Source of the DNA: Scylla paramamosain
Taxonomy: Eukaryota > Arthropoda > Malacostraca > Decapoda > Portunidae
Assembly (NCBI RefSeq): GCF_035594125.1
Contig: NC_087183.1
Coordinates: forward strand, 10,323,368 to 10,387,367
Direction: 5' to 3'
DNA length: 64,000 bases
Within the stretch, counting starts at the first letter, position 1. Each line of letters opens with the position of its first letter. The notes beneath the pieces were generated by a model that did no database searches, was not told where the DNA came from, and worked only from the letters and a program-made list of their open reading frames with translations. The position numbers and the translations under genes are program-made. Positions 1 through 34,590 of the stretch are shown one piece after another.

Positions 1-343
1 TGTTGACCATTAAAAACTTCAACACAAATTTAATTCTTAATTAACTGTTAATGACTCCATTCTTAATTGTTACTCGAGTTCCCATGCGAGTCTCCCGTTC
101 AGCTCCCCCTGGGTGTCGACATACTGAAAGCGGCTAGGGATACACACCAAACCAACACACAGGAGTAAAGCTTTAGCCTACACATACGCGTCAAAGAGCC
201 TATTACAATCACAAGAATAAGACTGTGCCTTCGAGAGGTTGCATTGCTTGGATGCTTTATAATTCTGAGGATACAATAAGGTATAGAACATATTAAAAAA
301 GGTAAGTCCTTCAGTGAAAAGTTACCAGCTTACAATTCACCCC

Positions 344-476
<133 letters not shown>

Positions 477-906
477 CAGCATCGAAATACAATTTATTCC
501 TTCCTATCCTGTAATATTGCTTAAGGAGTTGTTGAGTCCCCTAGTCTAGATGATATCATGTGGCTATGATATGGTACATTAATGGCAGGATATGTGGAGA
601 GGAGGGCACAGGACATGACCCTGGAGTTGGCCACTTGCCGTGGACCTACTTGACTGTATGGTGCTGCATGATAGACAACTGTGTGATTTGAACATTTCCT
701 TAAAATATTTCCCTTCAGTATTCTACCACTTCTCCAAACTGTTACATTGGACAAAGATAAAGGATTAAATGATGCAAGCTACTCTGGTATCTGACAGTGA
801 AAGTGGTAAAATCTTTAATGTGTCTATTGAGACCATCTTTAATTTACAAATAAAAGATTTGTGAAAATTGTGCAACTATCTTTGAACAGCCTGAAGTCTC
901 TCTCAC

Positions 907-953
<47 letters not shown>

Positions 954-1485
954 ATTGAGCTTCTTAGTTATGATGCATCTAAGAGAAAACACACAAAACA
1001 ATAACATATCTCAAGCAAGTACAAGTTTTAACCAGATGGAAATGACTTCTAAACTGTCACAAGTTTACATCAAAGTGAAAGCAACAAATGCACCATAACA
1101 ACAAATGCACCATAATAGTGCAAACACCAAAAAACAAAAGAAAATGCAATAATAAACATTACAAATTTGTGACCCAATATTGATATGATAATCTACTTAT
1201 TCCACTTCGCACAGGCTATTTATAAGTTTGTCAGCACCACCAGTCAGGCTAGGATGCCACAATCTAGTATCTGGCTACAGTTGTTCATTATAAAGCACTT
1301 CAAACAAAAATGTGACTTCTTTAAAAATAAATAAATTATGCATCCAGTATTAGTTTGCCTTGGAGGAATGTTGCAATAAAAAGGGGGTCACAGCAATGTA
1401 CACGGAGACAAGTGCCTATGAATGCACACCACAGACAACTGACCTCTAACACTTGACAAAAAACTAGCTTCTGTATCTGTCCCTT

Positions 1486-1524
<39 letters not shown>

Positions 1525-1834
1525 AAAAAAAAAAAATGCATCTATCAATTGATATGCAATGGCACTAACACCTTGTCTTTCAGTAAATAAGAGTTGTATG
1601 AAATATATAACTGATTGAAGTCCTTAATCATCTATAAATAACTTTTGTTTAGCAGAATGTAAGACTTTCACTAACTTTTTTTTAGTCTTGTTCCCAACAC
1701 TGTATGTGGACACATGCAATCACTGATGATATTGCTGACTGTGTACACTTTCCTTGCCAAGGCCTGTCATGGTGAATGAACAAACCAGACTGAAATTGCT
1801 GCCCCTAGCATCCTATAGGAAAGCACACAAAAAT

Positions 1835-2192
<358 letters not shown>

Positions 2193-5100
2193 TGGGTGAA
2201 AGCACTACTAGGTGGAGGTGGAAAGTGGTCACTAAGCTGATTGTTCCCACCTCCACCTGTGCCCCTCCACACCAGGCTTCCTCCCTGCGCCAACCTCCAT
2301 TGACCTGACACACTTCTTCCAATGCTCTGGATTTCACTTCACCACCAACCACACCACCTTGACAAATGCTCAACACAGCTGTGGGTTTCCATCTTCACAA
2401 GAATATCAAAATTGCTTTACTAATGGTGAATGACTATGCTAACTTCTTATATGGTTTTAAAGTTGTAATCTCTCATCTCAAGTTGCTCTACATAATTTAT
2501 TACATCAACTTTCCTGCTTCAAGACCATTAGTGTGCTACAGACTTTATGTCTCTCTTGTACTGCTTTCTTGCACTCATTCCTAAGAATTTAAACTTGTAA
2601 TTTTCTCTGTGCAGTAATGACGAAGTTTGGCCAAGTACCACTTGTATTAATTTTACATTACCATTACTTCAATGGAGATTTTGTGGAACAATGAAATACC
2701 ATCCTATCTGGTCAATTACCGGCAGTATTTGTAGTTTTTCTTTTTGGGAACTCCATAAGCAGTTCATACCTCAATAGGCAACAAAAAAGTTTTCCACTTT
2801 CAAATATTAACAAACTCAAACCTGATCCGAGTAATGTCTGAAGGTAAGTATCATGCACAAAATCAATGACATTAGAAATCATACTACAGATACCAAATAC
2901 ATCATAAACAAGGGAAATCTCACCACATCTACTATGATGAGATTATTTGTATTAAAGAAATAAAAATAAAAAACCTACCCAAGCCTGAATTTACAACATT
3001 TTCAACCATGGATTACAACATCTATATCATTTATGACTACAGAATCTTTTCCGTATTAAGTTAGATATGACTAATACACACAACACTAATAAATCTACAA
3101 ATATGTAATCTACCAACACTACAAATAAAGTGTCACCCCTCACAAAATGAATGATATGTTTGCCAAAACTCAACCAGGTCCGTGAGCACTGTCCAGCCTG
3201 CATCACTGTGAACACAGGACAAGTGGATCAGCCTCATCATATCTATATAAATTAAATGGGGAGAAAAAAGCAACTGACAACAGTAAGAATGAGCTTCAAG
3301 ACAAATCCTTGTGCTTACAGATTTACTAGGGCTTAACTTACCATGATTGAGCGCTAAAGGCTGGCTTCAAGTACCTGTTCAGGACTGTGCTTATGCATGC
3401 ATGTATATAATGTATGTATGCACTGATAACTGACAGTGAGTGATGCATATAATATAAACACTAAATCTGAGGATTGGATGGTGAAAAGTACAATGGCAGT
3501 GGTTTATGTCATGATAAAAGCTATAAATCACAAATTCCAGACAAAAAATATGCTTTTTATAATAAGAACCTGGCCAATTTCAAAAGTTGATTTTGGAATT
3601 ACTTGATTAACGTTATGCTAATGTAAACTGTTATTTCACACCACATGAAACTCAATCCACAAGTCATGATGAGCTTGTGAGCTACAATGAAGACGGTCTA
3701 ATTATTGTGAGACTGATTTGGGAAAAATTCATAAATATGGAATTATTAAGTCTTCTAAATATATAGATCCATATCCAACCATGGATTCCATCAATCAATA
3801 CATGTGAAGCTTTCCCCTTAGACATAAGAAGGCCCTAAGCTATAGTGTAATACCACAACACTATTAGCAAAAATACTACCAAGGAATATGAGGTGTTGTA
3901 TAACAAAATTATTCAATAAAAAAGAAGTCTGTGGCTATATGAACATACAAAATGCAAGTCAAAAAGAATAAAATCTTAAGACATATTACTCCTCTACTAT
4001 GTAATATGTAAAACAGCAACAGTAAGACACTCAGGGTGAAGAAAAGCTATAAAGGTAGGTTATAGTAGTATGGTCCCTACCCCAACAAATGCTGGTTCAA
4101 TGTGGAAATGGAATGTGAAGCAAGATGAGGAAACAAGCAAAGAAGGTAACACAACTGTTGGAGCAGGGGTAAAACATAAACTGGAATGATTCAGGCAGAT
4201 GGAGAAGATGGGTAAGGGACCTATGTAGCACAGTATATGAAGTGTCTTCAGTAAAATATGTAGAGGACAGTATAGGAATGGAAAGAAACTTCTAACAAAC
4301 ACTGATGCATAGGTGAATAGGCAATTCTGTAGCAAGCAATGTAATCTTTGAAAATTTACATAATAGTCACTGCTGATGTTCAAAAACTAGGATTGCTAAG
4401 GGGAAATATAGAAAAGTACTGACTGATTGTTTTTAAATTGTTATTCTCAACAACATTCATCACATAACTATTTCAAATTACTGTATAGGGAAGAGTTCAT
4501 GGTCATGTCCTTCGACTTCTGCCCTTGGACTAAGCCATCTAAAATGCATCATATGCAGTTTTCCTTCCTCTGTAACTGAATTTTGCAAGTGACACACTGA
4601 ACAGTTATACAGTTTAGAAATTTTACACCCCTTTAAGGAGCCTATTCCTGATTATATTCTACAGCGTGATATATTATTTTCAAAGTGATATGTTTATGCA
4701 GGAATGTATAAAAAAATGCATGCTCTTCAGTTCTGGAATTTAACCCATGTGAATCTAAGCATACATACAAATATATGCATACATGAAACACAATAACTAA
4801 TATGACCTTTTAAGTATTTGCAGCTTATATATTTACATGCAAATATTCTTGCACACAATATAATAAGAGGGGGTGTGATGTGGCTCTCCTACAATAAGAA
4901 GCGACGAGAGAAAAATGGCATTGCATTAGCAGCCAGAGATGCTCAACATTGATCACATCTTTGACAAACAAAGAATGATGTTTGTCACAGCAAACATGGC
5001 CCTAGAACAGTGCAGACCCTAAGCTTTTGCACAATATCATACAATACACAATTGTTGTTTCACACTGCACTGTTCCAGGATTTAGACAAAACAGGACCAA

Positions 5101-7229
5101 GTGTTTGAAATTCCATACTAGTGTAGATTTTGCTCCCACATGTACTCTGTGTGAAAGTGTGATCTTTCTGGGAGTCAAAACAAACCTTGACACCAGCTGT
5201 CTTATTTGCAACAGTCATCAGCCATTTTGTGTTTCACCCATGATTACTCCTTAATGCTAGATAAATGCTATACTACTTTATTAATGCCTAAGTCTATTCA
5301 GAAGTAATTTGTAAGCTGTTAAAATATATCCCTATGTGAAAATGTAATATACATCTGCATTCTCAATCTTTGGTCAAGCCCAAAAAAAAGTAAAAATATA
5401 AATTAATCATATAATTAACCTTCTCCAAAATGAGGAAGATCATATGATGTCATGACTGAAGATAACCATAGCTTAAAATATAACTGTCAGCCAAAATAGT
5501 TTACACCTCCAAAATGGGAGTTCAATTAAATGGGCCATATATTTTTTTTGTGGTCAAGTCAGCAAGTCTTAGTGAATGATATGAAATTATGAAATGTAAG
5601 TTACCTATGTGATCTTCATTCCATTTAGGAGCAAGAAATATAATTACATCTTACTTTATGAGGAACAAGTCACTTTGTTATACAAAACAACTTGTTCTTT
5701 GTAGCCAATGAAAAGAGTGCAGGTATACACAATCTAGGTAAGTTACACTAATACTCATGTAGTAGCAGCAGCAACTTGATCTCAAGGGGATGTTTACTAT
5801 GGAGGGAGCTGCTCTCACTCTTCTTTTAAGTACCTTTCACACTAGCTATGAAGAGACCATCCATAACCCATGCCACAGTGATGTCAAACTGGTACTGTCA
5901 CTTACAGCAACTGGGATACAATAGCTTCTTTCAAAAAATCTTGTTGAAAATGACTTAGTACAGGCATTACTGGAAGAATAGTACAACTTTTGGAAGAGTA
6001 AAGTCCATACTATTGTCTTTGTTATGAATCATCTACATGAGTACCATTTGCAAGAATACCTTTAAGAATCACTGAAGAAACCATAGGAATAGGAGAATGA
6101 TGAATAGGGCAGCATTTTCCAACTTCCTGATAAATAAAGGATATGTGATCATTCACCTACACAAGAGTATTAGTAAAGCAGCAGGCCACGTGTAAATGAA
6201 AACTTTACCATGACACAAATTGAAAAATAATTAATGCAACCAACGAGACAAATCTCAAGCTTCAAACACCTCAGTGAAACTAATCAAACTAAACAATGCC
6301 AAAGACTCACCCCATACCTGCTAAGAATAGTGATGCAACCCTCTACAAGAGTGCTAAATAGCCCCAGTGATGTCCTTTCATTCATATTCTACTTACATCT
6401 CAAAAGTGAACAAGATACGCCTCGATTACTGATAACCTTATGAAATCTTATGACAACTCTGATGTCATCTGTTCTTTATACTAAATCTATCAATAAAGGT
6501 GACCAGTTTAAATATATAAAGTACAAATTTGTGAGAATTGAAAGATAGCTTGTTCATAATGCCACGCACATCTACTCACTGGAAATAAAAATGCACTCAA
6601 TAAGTACATCTTTTGAAATTCTCATGGCAGAGCTAAATGAATACTAACGAGTTACTAAGTTACAATTTTCAGTTTCATTATTACACTACTACTTAAGTGT
6701 GATGAAAAAGCAATGATTTTCTGATAATGATATAAAGGTTCTAAGATTGAGAAATGGACCCAATGGTTTCACACTGAACTAATTTCTGTACAAAGAAGTT
6801 TAAGGTGCTTGGTAACTACTTTTAGGAAGACTGATGCCCTACTCACAGGCAAGGCAGAGAGAGTTGCTGCTTGACTGTCAATACTCTATTGTAGCTGCAC
6901 CTGCCTAATGGCATTATATGAGCTAGAATTAAAAGTGATATGGCACCCAAGCCCAGGCTGCTCTTCATAAACTGTGTTGCTTCAACCAAACCATGCTGCC
7001 ACTCAGTCTGTTATTTTTTTTTTTTTTTTTTATGAATAATGGTGGCATATTGCATGTTCTGGTATCAGGCCAGAACTAGTGAAACTAGAAATCTCAATAT
7101 GGATAATTACAATGCTAGGAAACTTCATAAATAAAAATGTATGCCATTCTGCGTATTAGTGCTCAGTAGGGCTGGCCTGAGACTAGGAAACACACACACA
7201 AAACAAGACACACATACATGCACATGTGC

Positions 7230-7231
7230 AT

Positions 7232-7308
<77 letters not shown>
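7230..7308. repeat. (CA)n microsatellite
   Basis: About 39 CA units with no interruption, in the AGO1 downstream region. Confidence 0.95.
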
Positions 7309-7313
<5 letters not shown>

Positions 7314-8669
7314 AATCAGGTTCATGAGTGAGAAAGATGCACCCAACACCTGCATCACAAAGTCAACACTGCCATATACATTAGTCAGTTCTTGAAGTCA
7401 TTTCTTGTGAGGAAAAGAGAAAATATGCAAATTAGAGACATCCACATTTCAACCCCTTTTTGTTCAGGCATCACTTTCAACACTGTGACACTTAAATGAA
7501 TATGATTATGATGGAGACAATTTTTGAACAATAGCAGTATTGACTCCAAAATTGAGCAGGGAGAGCACCAGCCCCACACCAAGGTACCAGGTTACCTTCT
7601 ATAAATAATAAAATAAAAAATGGCAGTAAAAAATGTGACTGCAAAAGTTATTACCTTAGTTAATAAAAGTCCATGTCATAGTGGCTTTGGATTCCCCAGC
7701 CTCGTTACACCACAAACAACACACAACTAAGACCCGTCACTGTTGAGACAGTAACAGTACAAACCCAGGAGACTGACACTAACAATCTCCATGGGAGCCT
7801 CACTGCTGCTCAAAGTCACCTGGGGGCATCCCTTCACCAAGGTGATGAACACCTCAAGGTAAGTCACACAGAATGCTACGGCTTTACATTTCCTCAAATA
7901 ACTCGATGTAAGAAATGCACATAATGCTGCTGATAGAAAGGAGAGAAAAAACTTAATTGCCTCAACAATGAAAAGCCCCTGGTGGGAGGCACGTGAGGCC
8001 AGGGACTTCTACACGTTTCCTGCAGGTACATGAGTCTGGTACAAAAATCTAACTTGTGAATTTATGGAAGAATTCACATAATAAACTGTAACCTATTGGA
8101 AAAAGTCCCACTCTAAAATATGCTAGAGTACATCTGGCATTAGCAACCTCCAAACATCTTCAAGGAATGCCACCAACGTTAATTTTCCAACACTTCCAGA
8201 TGTTTTCGTTTCTACAACTATATTTTTTTTGAAAAGTATAAAAACAAAACAGTAATATGTCTGAGATTTCTAACAAAAGCATAAATCTTATCTAATCTAC
8301 TCTGACAAACTTTTCTTGGAACTCCCTCGAGGGGATGGCCATGACAGAAGTCTCCATTTGTTTCTGGCCAAACACTTCATTCCATCCCCCTCAATCTCCC
8401 ATCCCTCCTCTCTCACAGGTATTCAGAGGTAGTGGAATACCTGGAACAAAACTTCTTCCAAAAATATCACAATGAGAACCCCAACATTGATCACAAATAC
8501 CATTTCCATCTTTGTGAAAGATTTTTTAAGTCGGACAATCCAACCAGATAAGATAAGTGTCAGTCTACGACGCTGACACGACGACGACCATCGACGAGTA
8601 GATCTGCTGGAGCGTCCAGGAGACTTGCACAAGGGCAGTGACCCTCTAGAGGACTAGACCCAGGGCCCA

Positions 8670-28761
<20,092 letters not shown>

Positions 28762-28900
28762 GAACTCTACAATAGTCGCTAATTTAAGGACGAAACTAGA
28801 GAAATCTCAGACTTGGAAGTGTTGAAAATGGCGTTAGTGACTTCCTGTCCGAGGAAGACTGACGCGGCGGTTCTCTTTCCTCAGTATTGTTTGGCACTCA
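28762..28900 (-). promoter_or_regulatory. AGO1: AGO1 5' leader and putative promoter
   Basis: This lies just upstream of the AGO1 start codon. The plus strand holds AAAATGGCG (28825-28833), a match to the YY1/Pho core, followed by a GGAAGT/ACTTCC-type ETS motif near 28837-28846. There is no obvious TATA box. Such motifs are common near starts of housekeeping genes. Neither the transcription start nor any further non-coding exon can be placed from sequence alone. Confidence 0.4.
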
Positions 28901-29508
28901 ACCAGAAAAAAAATAATTCTTTTAACTTTTTTTGTTATATAGCTCTAAAAATAGCTATTTTTACGAAATAAAACGTAGTTACAGCTTCTTAAATATGCAG
29001 CTGAAAAATATTCAATCGATTGAAAAATTCAAACGAAATCATTTGATTTTTTACTTAAATCTTGGTGAAATCAACAAAATAGTCTTGACAATTACATTTT
29101 CGTTATTTTTAGTGATAAATTTCTTTAATAGTACAAAGAAATCAATTTTCGTTTTCAGAGAGAGAGAGAGAGAGAGAGTGTGTGTATGTGTGTGTGTGTG
29201 TGTGTGTGGGGGGGGGGGGAAGTAGTCTCTCTCTGTCTCTCTCTCTCTCTCTCTTAAGTATATAATCATATTCGTATTTATCATGTTTCACATTCAATTG
29301 GTGATCATCGAACAAGACAGGGAGTAATGACTCATTTCAAGAATTAATTTCGGAAACCTCTTTCCATTACCACCGTACGAGTGTGTGTATTTTGAAGAGA
29401 ATCCTGCGCAGCTTCCTTGAGCTTTCTCATAAATCTCGGATATATAAATCCAAATTGCCGGAGTACTTGTATGATATATGGACTTCTTATACTGCATTTA
29501 TTTCAGTG

Positions 29509-29766
<258 letters not shown>

Positions 29767-30439
29767 CCCTTGAGATAACACTGATCAAGCGAAAGTTATA
29801 ATGGGATAATAAAAGTCATGATAATAAGAACATTTTAATGAGAAAAGTCATAAGAAACAAGAACCAGTGTGAGGTTTGTGTGAAGAGCTCTCGCCACCAC
29901 TGCACTGAGTAGATACACACTACACCTTGCGTCCTTAGGGGCACCTCCCTTAAGCTCAGTGGATAATGAAGGCCCTATTGTAAATTCTGAAATATCATTC
30001 AACAAACCAATTCAATCTACTTCATAACAGAAAAATGTCCTCAACATTATACATTATTAACACTGGCTCTTTCACTTTCATATTTAAGGCTTGGGTTATC
30101 TTAACCTTTAAATCTTATAATTTATACGGTATCTTGTGCCGTAGTTCAGTACCTTCCCTATTACAGAGTGATGATAAGTTGCAGAAACCCAGCTTGGTAG
30201 TTGGCCGATACAAAAATTTTGATTTTGGTTTTTATTATTATTTTTTTTTTTTTTTTGTTTACCAGGATGAAGAATAATCTGGTATTAAATATCCACTGAG
30301 ACGGGATGGTCCCATGATGACACTATAATGAACATTCATCTGCAATCAAGGTAGTAACTGCTAGAAGAGGTGAACCAAGAAGCGCCACTTGGGGCAACCC
30401 ATCCACCTATGAAGTTACATGTGAATACTATTTTGGATT

Positions 30440-30682
30440 TCATCTTTTATATTTTAGATTGTCATGAAAATTCTGCCACATGAAGCTTCCGCGACTTCCC
30501 AAAAAGCCCCACACAAGGTCAACCTCAGACACCGTGTAAAACACCAGAACAAACCATGTAGAATGAGTGATCAACTGCCTATGTGCAATGTATCTGTAGA
30601 CTTTATCAGCAAAATCAAACAAAACTTTTGAAAGTTCTTTCGTCCCATTACCTGCACTGGCCATTTTTTCAACATTATGCAT
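30440..30682 (-). CDS. Unrecognised 80-aa ORF, low support
   Basis: The frame contains MASAGNGTKELSKVLFDFAD and a hydrophobic, aromatic-rich middle (HSTWFVLVFYTVSEV), and ends in a basic tail (LKYKR). It is not low complexity and the second in-frame ATG has a fair context (AAAATGGCC). I do not recognise a family, and no spliced continuation was found on either side. It could be a small gene, part of a lost transposon ORF, or chance. Confidence 0.2.
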   Translation of the reverse strand: MHNVEKMASAGNGTKELSKVLFDFADKVYRYIAHRQLITHSTWFVLVFYTVSEVDLVWGFLGSRGSFMWQNFHDNLKYKR

Positions 30683-30894
30683 TACTATTATTTATAATGA
30701 AGTACACAGTACTTTATCCATAAAAAAAGAAAAAAGAAATAAAAAGAAACCTCAACAATGCTAGAGCAGCAGAGGAACTCAACATTTAGTAACAAGCATA
30801 ATGAGTCTTTCTTTTATGCAGACTCATGCCCAAATTGTTGACTAGTATACAGGAGTGACTAACAAAGTAATAGCAACATGGCACTATATTTCAT

Positions 30895-31059
<165 letters not shown>

Positions 31060-32024
31060 CCAGTGTCTTAAACAATCCTCTTCTCTGATTCCATTTCAAG
31101 ATTCTAGTGCTTCCTTGACAAACAACTAGAATATGTGGAAGATTTTTTTTTCCATTAAAAATAAAGAAATTTTGAGAACAAAAAAAGGAAAAAAAAAAAA
31201 AAAAAAACGTAATTCTAACAAATGAATAAAAACTTGAAAAAGAACACTCAGATACCCAGTTACCAACAAACCGTTTCCACACCATGTTTCCTGGTGTGCA
31301 TTAAACCTTGGGCAAAATTACTGTGACTTAAAACAACACCTGAACAATACAAGGGAAGGGAGGTGGCAATTCATAGACAACAGATTCAGTAACAGTAGCA
31401 TGACAATGTAGACTCATAATTAGCACCTGAAACTAATGATCGATATTCTAGTAAGACACTGAAGGACTTACTGTAAGAAAACAGAATAGCTGTCAGCCTG
31501 AATATTTACCAGAGAACACATGACTAGACAAACTTGTCACCAAATTTCAAGCATCTGAAATATATTTTACTAGGTGCATGACACCTAACAAATATTTGCC
31601 ACAAAACATATGCTTAATTGCACTACTTTGACAAATCCATATGAATCAATCTACCATATTAAATGCTGACATACTGCTTTTTTTGAGTTGGGAATGTGAC
31701 TTGGAAATGAGAGCAGAATACCAAATAAAATTCTGTGATTCGGTGTTATAGAACCTCACAGAACAAGGATGTTCAAGAGTGCTAGAAACACATTGACATT
31801 TCATTAGTCAGATTCATAAACGAGATTCATTATTCAACTCAAACAGGTATGAAGTTAATCACACCATTTATTAAAAGTGGAAAGTGACATTTGATAAGGA
31901 AAGATAATAAGATGAAAATAGAAAAATTGGGTTATAAAAAGGAAGAGGGGATATAAGGAAAACAAAGAAAGGTGGCACCCAACCTCACATCCTTGTCAGG
32001 TCTTTGCCATGCCTGCTGCTGTTG

Positions 32025-32216
32025 TTACTCTACCGGTTTTAATGTTATGTAACGGGAGGCGATAAAAGTTACAAGAATGGTTGCCATGGTGAAGCATGCT
32101 GCAAAGATGTACCACGAATCCTCATCAAAGATGTCGGTAAAGGCCGGAACACTGTCATAGACCTTATTGACGATGCTCATAGTGGCCTCATACTTGCGCT
32201 GTGCCTGAGTTGACAT
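32025..32216 (-). CDS. Small single-pass membrane protein, 63 aa, unnamed
   Basis: A single open exon encodes 63 residues from a start in good context (CACCATGTC). Residues 1-34 are polar and mixed-charge (MSTQAQRKYEATMSIVNKVY, then an acidic FDEDS). Residues about 35-54 form one hydrophobic helix (WYIFAACFTMATILVTFIAS), ending in a short tail, RYITLKPVE. There is no cleavable-signal pattern, so the protein is probably tail-side anchored. The compact, non-repetitive composition and the strong start suggest a real small protein, but I cannot name the family. The start codon lies only 165 bp downstream of the mL53 stop on the same strand. Non-coding 5' exons are possible: 3' splice-like sites (TTTCAG, ATTCAG) precede the ATG. 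Confidence 0.65.
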   Translation of the reverse strand: MSTQAQRKYEATMSIVNKVYDSVPAFTDIFDEDSWYIFAACFTMATILVTFIASRYITLKPVE

Positions 32217-32373
32217 GGTGGGGGTAGTGGAAGTGGTGTGACAGAAACTGAATATGAGATGAAAAAAAGTCTGAAATTACACTGCTTCTTGGCCTCAAAT
32301 GATTCTTCACTATATTTACATACCCTTGTAGAAAAAATAATGAATAATGTACATGAAGGTATTTACACAAAGA

Positions 32374-32379
32374 TTTATT
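32374..32379 (-). terminator. Poly(A) signal of mRpL53
   Basis: AATAAA on the minus strand begins 2 bases after the mL53 stop codon, so the 3' UTR would be only about 20-30 bases. This supports separate 3' end formation ahead of the small membrane protein gene. Confidence 0.6.
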
Positions 32380-32381
32380 GA

Positions 32382-34087
32382 TTATCTCTTCTTCTGTGAC
32401 TTGGTGAGCACTGGTTTAGCAGTATCTAGTGCTTCATCTACCTTCACTTTGCTGCTCACTAGTTCATTGTACTTCACTAGGATCTCAAGTGAGTTGAGGT
32501 TGTTGGTCTTGAACACAATCTTCTTGTTATCCACTGGAAATAAAACATACATTTTGAAAAAAAATGTATCATATATCTCTACCCAGCTTACATGCAACAT
32601 GGTAACTAAAACTGAAAAGTTCTGTAAGCAAACTCAACATTAAACTCTCTGTACATGTATTCAATTTCAATTCCTGGAGAAATTATAATTATAACACAAT
32701 AACTGATGACAGTGCCAACTGATTCTGATGATATATGATCCATCCAGCTACTGCTGCACTTTGTAAATGTTCTTACAAGTAGACACAGAGCACAGAAAGA
32801 ATACTTATATTAAAACAATACAATAAATAAGGCTAATAGCAAGTAACAAATCTGGAAGCAGACAGAGTGGGACCATTATTCTCTATTTCACTGTATCAAT
32901 AGTCAATATAAATAGCAAGAGATCTGAGACTTCCCAAATGTAATACACAAAAATTATTTTTGCCTCCATCTTTTCATTCCCTCTCACAGATATAATCATC
33001 ACAGGAATGCAGCAAATGGAGAACTAAGGTAAAAGGAAGCTTTTAGGCATAATACCAGCGATCATGAAAAAGAAGCAAAATAACAAAAGAGGGCAGTGAG
33101 AGAAGGCAGTCAGTGTCAAAACCTCACCTAATTTAATGACTATGGTTGGCTCCGATCTATCGTTCACGATGTTAGTCTTTAGAAGACACTTGGGGTTGGT
33201 GTCACGGACTTTCTCTTGATAAAAGTAATTGAGGGTGTCTCTGTGGAGAAAATATATAATGATTACTGAACCATCTCCATCCACTTAAAATATGACGCTA
33301 TGGAACACAAGATTTAAAAAATCCTTTACAGGAATTTTTGTGTCTTTGTTTCATTTATTATTACTGATATATTCAGAAAGCTACATCACTGTTTCAGAAA
33401 ACATTCAGAAAAATGTTTGTTTTTATACTGATCTGATTACCACTTACGGAAAAAAAAAAATCAATGCCGTTTACTAAAATATTACAGATGACATATCTTA
33501 ACTGCAACTGGTTAGGTTACTAGTAATTTAATCTACTTACCAGTACAAACTTTTACCTTTCACATCTCCCTGAATCATAAAGGCACCTTCCATGTCCTAC
33601 ATTCATTTCATGTTAAGACTGACTGCCTGTGCACTGCTAAACGTAACTGGCAAACTTAACAACACCTGACGGGGCTCAATTGATGATTAACCTCGATCTG
33701 GAACCTTCGCAATCTTACTCTCCTCCTCACACCTCCTTCCATCGACTTGCTCTATAACTTAACTCACCACCACTTACAACTAAAAACACCCATCTCGCAT
33801 GTGTCTGCCAACAAAGGAAAGGTAGAACGCGTGGGAATGCAAGAAAACGGACTAATAATAATACCACTGACAGACTGCTGGCGGGCGGTGGCAGACGACG
33901 CAAGCTATTTTTTTCACATTTTCTTGGGCTCCTACCTCACTACAATAGCATTGTCGGCGAAAGGATCAAATGTGAAGTCAATCCTCTTGACAGGCTTGAG
34001 GTTGAGTAGCTTGGTCTGCTTAGCGAGGGCGGAGAACACCCCAGCGCTGCGGGAGAAAGAGCCGTGGTGGAGGAAGGGTAACGCCAT
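32382..34087 (-). CDS. mRpL53: Mitochondrial ribosomal protein mL53, 3 exons
   Basis: A large-subunit protein of the mitochondrial ribosome. Coding exons 34087-33936, 33240-33128 and 32533-32382 join in phase (417 bases, 138 aa plus stop). The core LNLKPVKRIDFTFDPFADNA matches the family pattern of a short basic lead, then LRPVKQVRVQFCPFE-like sequence in mammals. Next comes VRDTNPKCLLKTNIVNDRSE, matching the conserved block of the form VRSTNLNC...DGSEP. The start follows a leader of ordinary composition and the first 25 residues (ALPFLHHGSFSRSAGVF) could be a mitochondrial targeting segment. It is longer than the mammalian protein (about 112 aa), mostly at the ends. The C-terminus is lysine-rich (LTKSQKKR). 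Neighbours are unrelated in function. Confidence 0.85.
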
Positions 34088-34270
34088 GCTGGTCGAGGTA
34101 GCCTTCTGTTACAAACACTCCGTTCCTAAACTTTCGTACAGGCCAAATGAATGCTGATGACCAAACACCAAAAATAACACCAGTATTCCAGGTTGATATA
34201 TAGATAAATGCTAATTTTATCCCCTTTGTCTTCTGTAGTTGGAAATAATCAGTAATAGTCACTGAGAGCA

Positions 34271-34290
34271 ACGTAGTAGTAGTAGTAGTA

Positions 34291-34338
<48 letters not shown>

Positions 34339-34456
34339 CAAGACGTACCTATTCAGGAAAATCTTAAGTGCAGAACCCATGGAAATATAATGACCTATTA
34401 AATCTTGGCAAGACCACTAAGCCCAATACAATAATAATAATAATAATAATAATAAC

Positions 34457-34493
<37 letters not shown>

Positions 34494-34590
34494 CAAGACG
34501 TACCTATTCAGGAAAATCTTAAGTGCAAAACCCATGGAAATATAATGACCTATTAAATCTTGGCAAGACCACTAAATCCAATACAACTAA
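34271..34590. repeat. Trinucleotide arrays with a duplicated 97-bp unit
   Basis: A TAG/TAA array (34271-34334) leads into a 97-bp segment (34335-34431). A second TAA array follows, then the same segment again (34490-34586), about 155 bp apart. The two copies differ at a handful of positions (for example AGAACCC against AAAACCC). A further pure TAA array lies at about 34976-35048. Confidence 0.85.

Noticed and set aside
8423..8632. 69-aa minus-strand ORF just downstream of the AGO1 stop
   Set aside because: It lies in the probable AGO1 3' UTR and resembles no family; there is no sign of an alternative AGO1 C-terminus, because the VMYFA end is complete.
33747..34157. Plus-strand 136-aa ORF
   Set aside because: It overlaps mRpL53 exon 1 and its donor in antisense; the minus-strand reading matches a known family and the plus-strand one does not.
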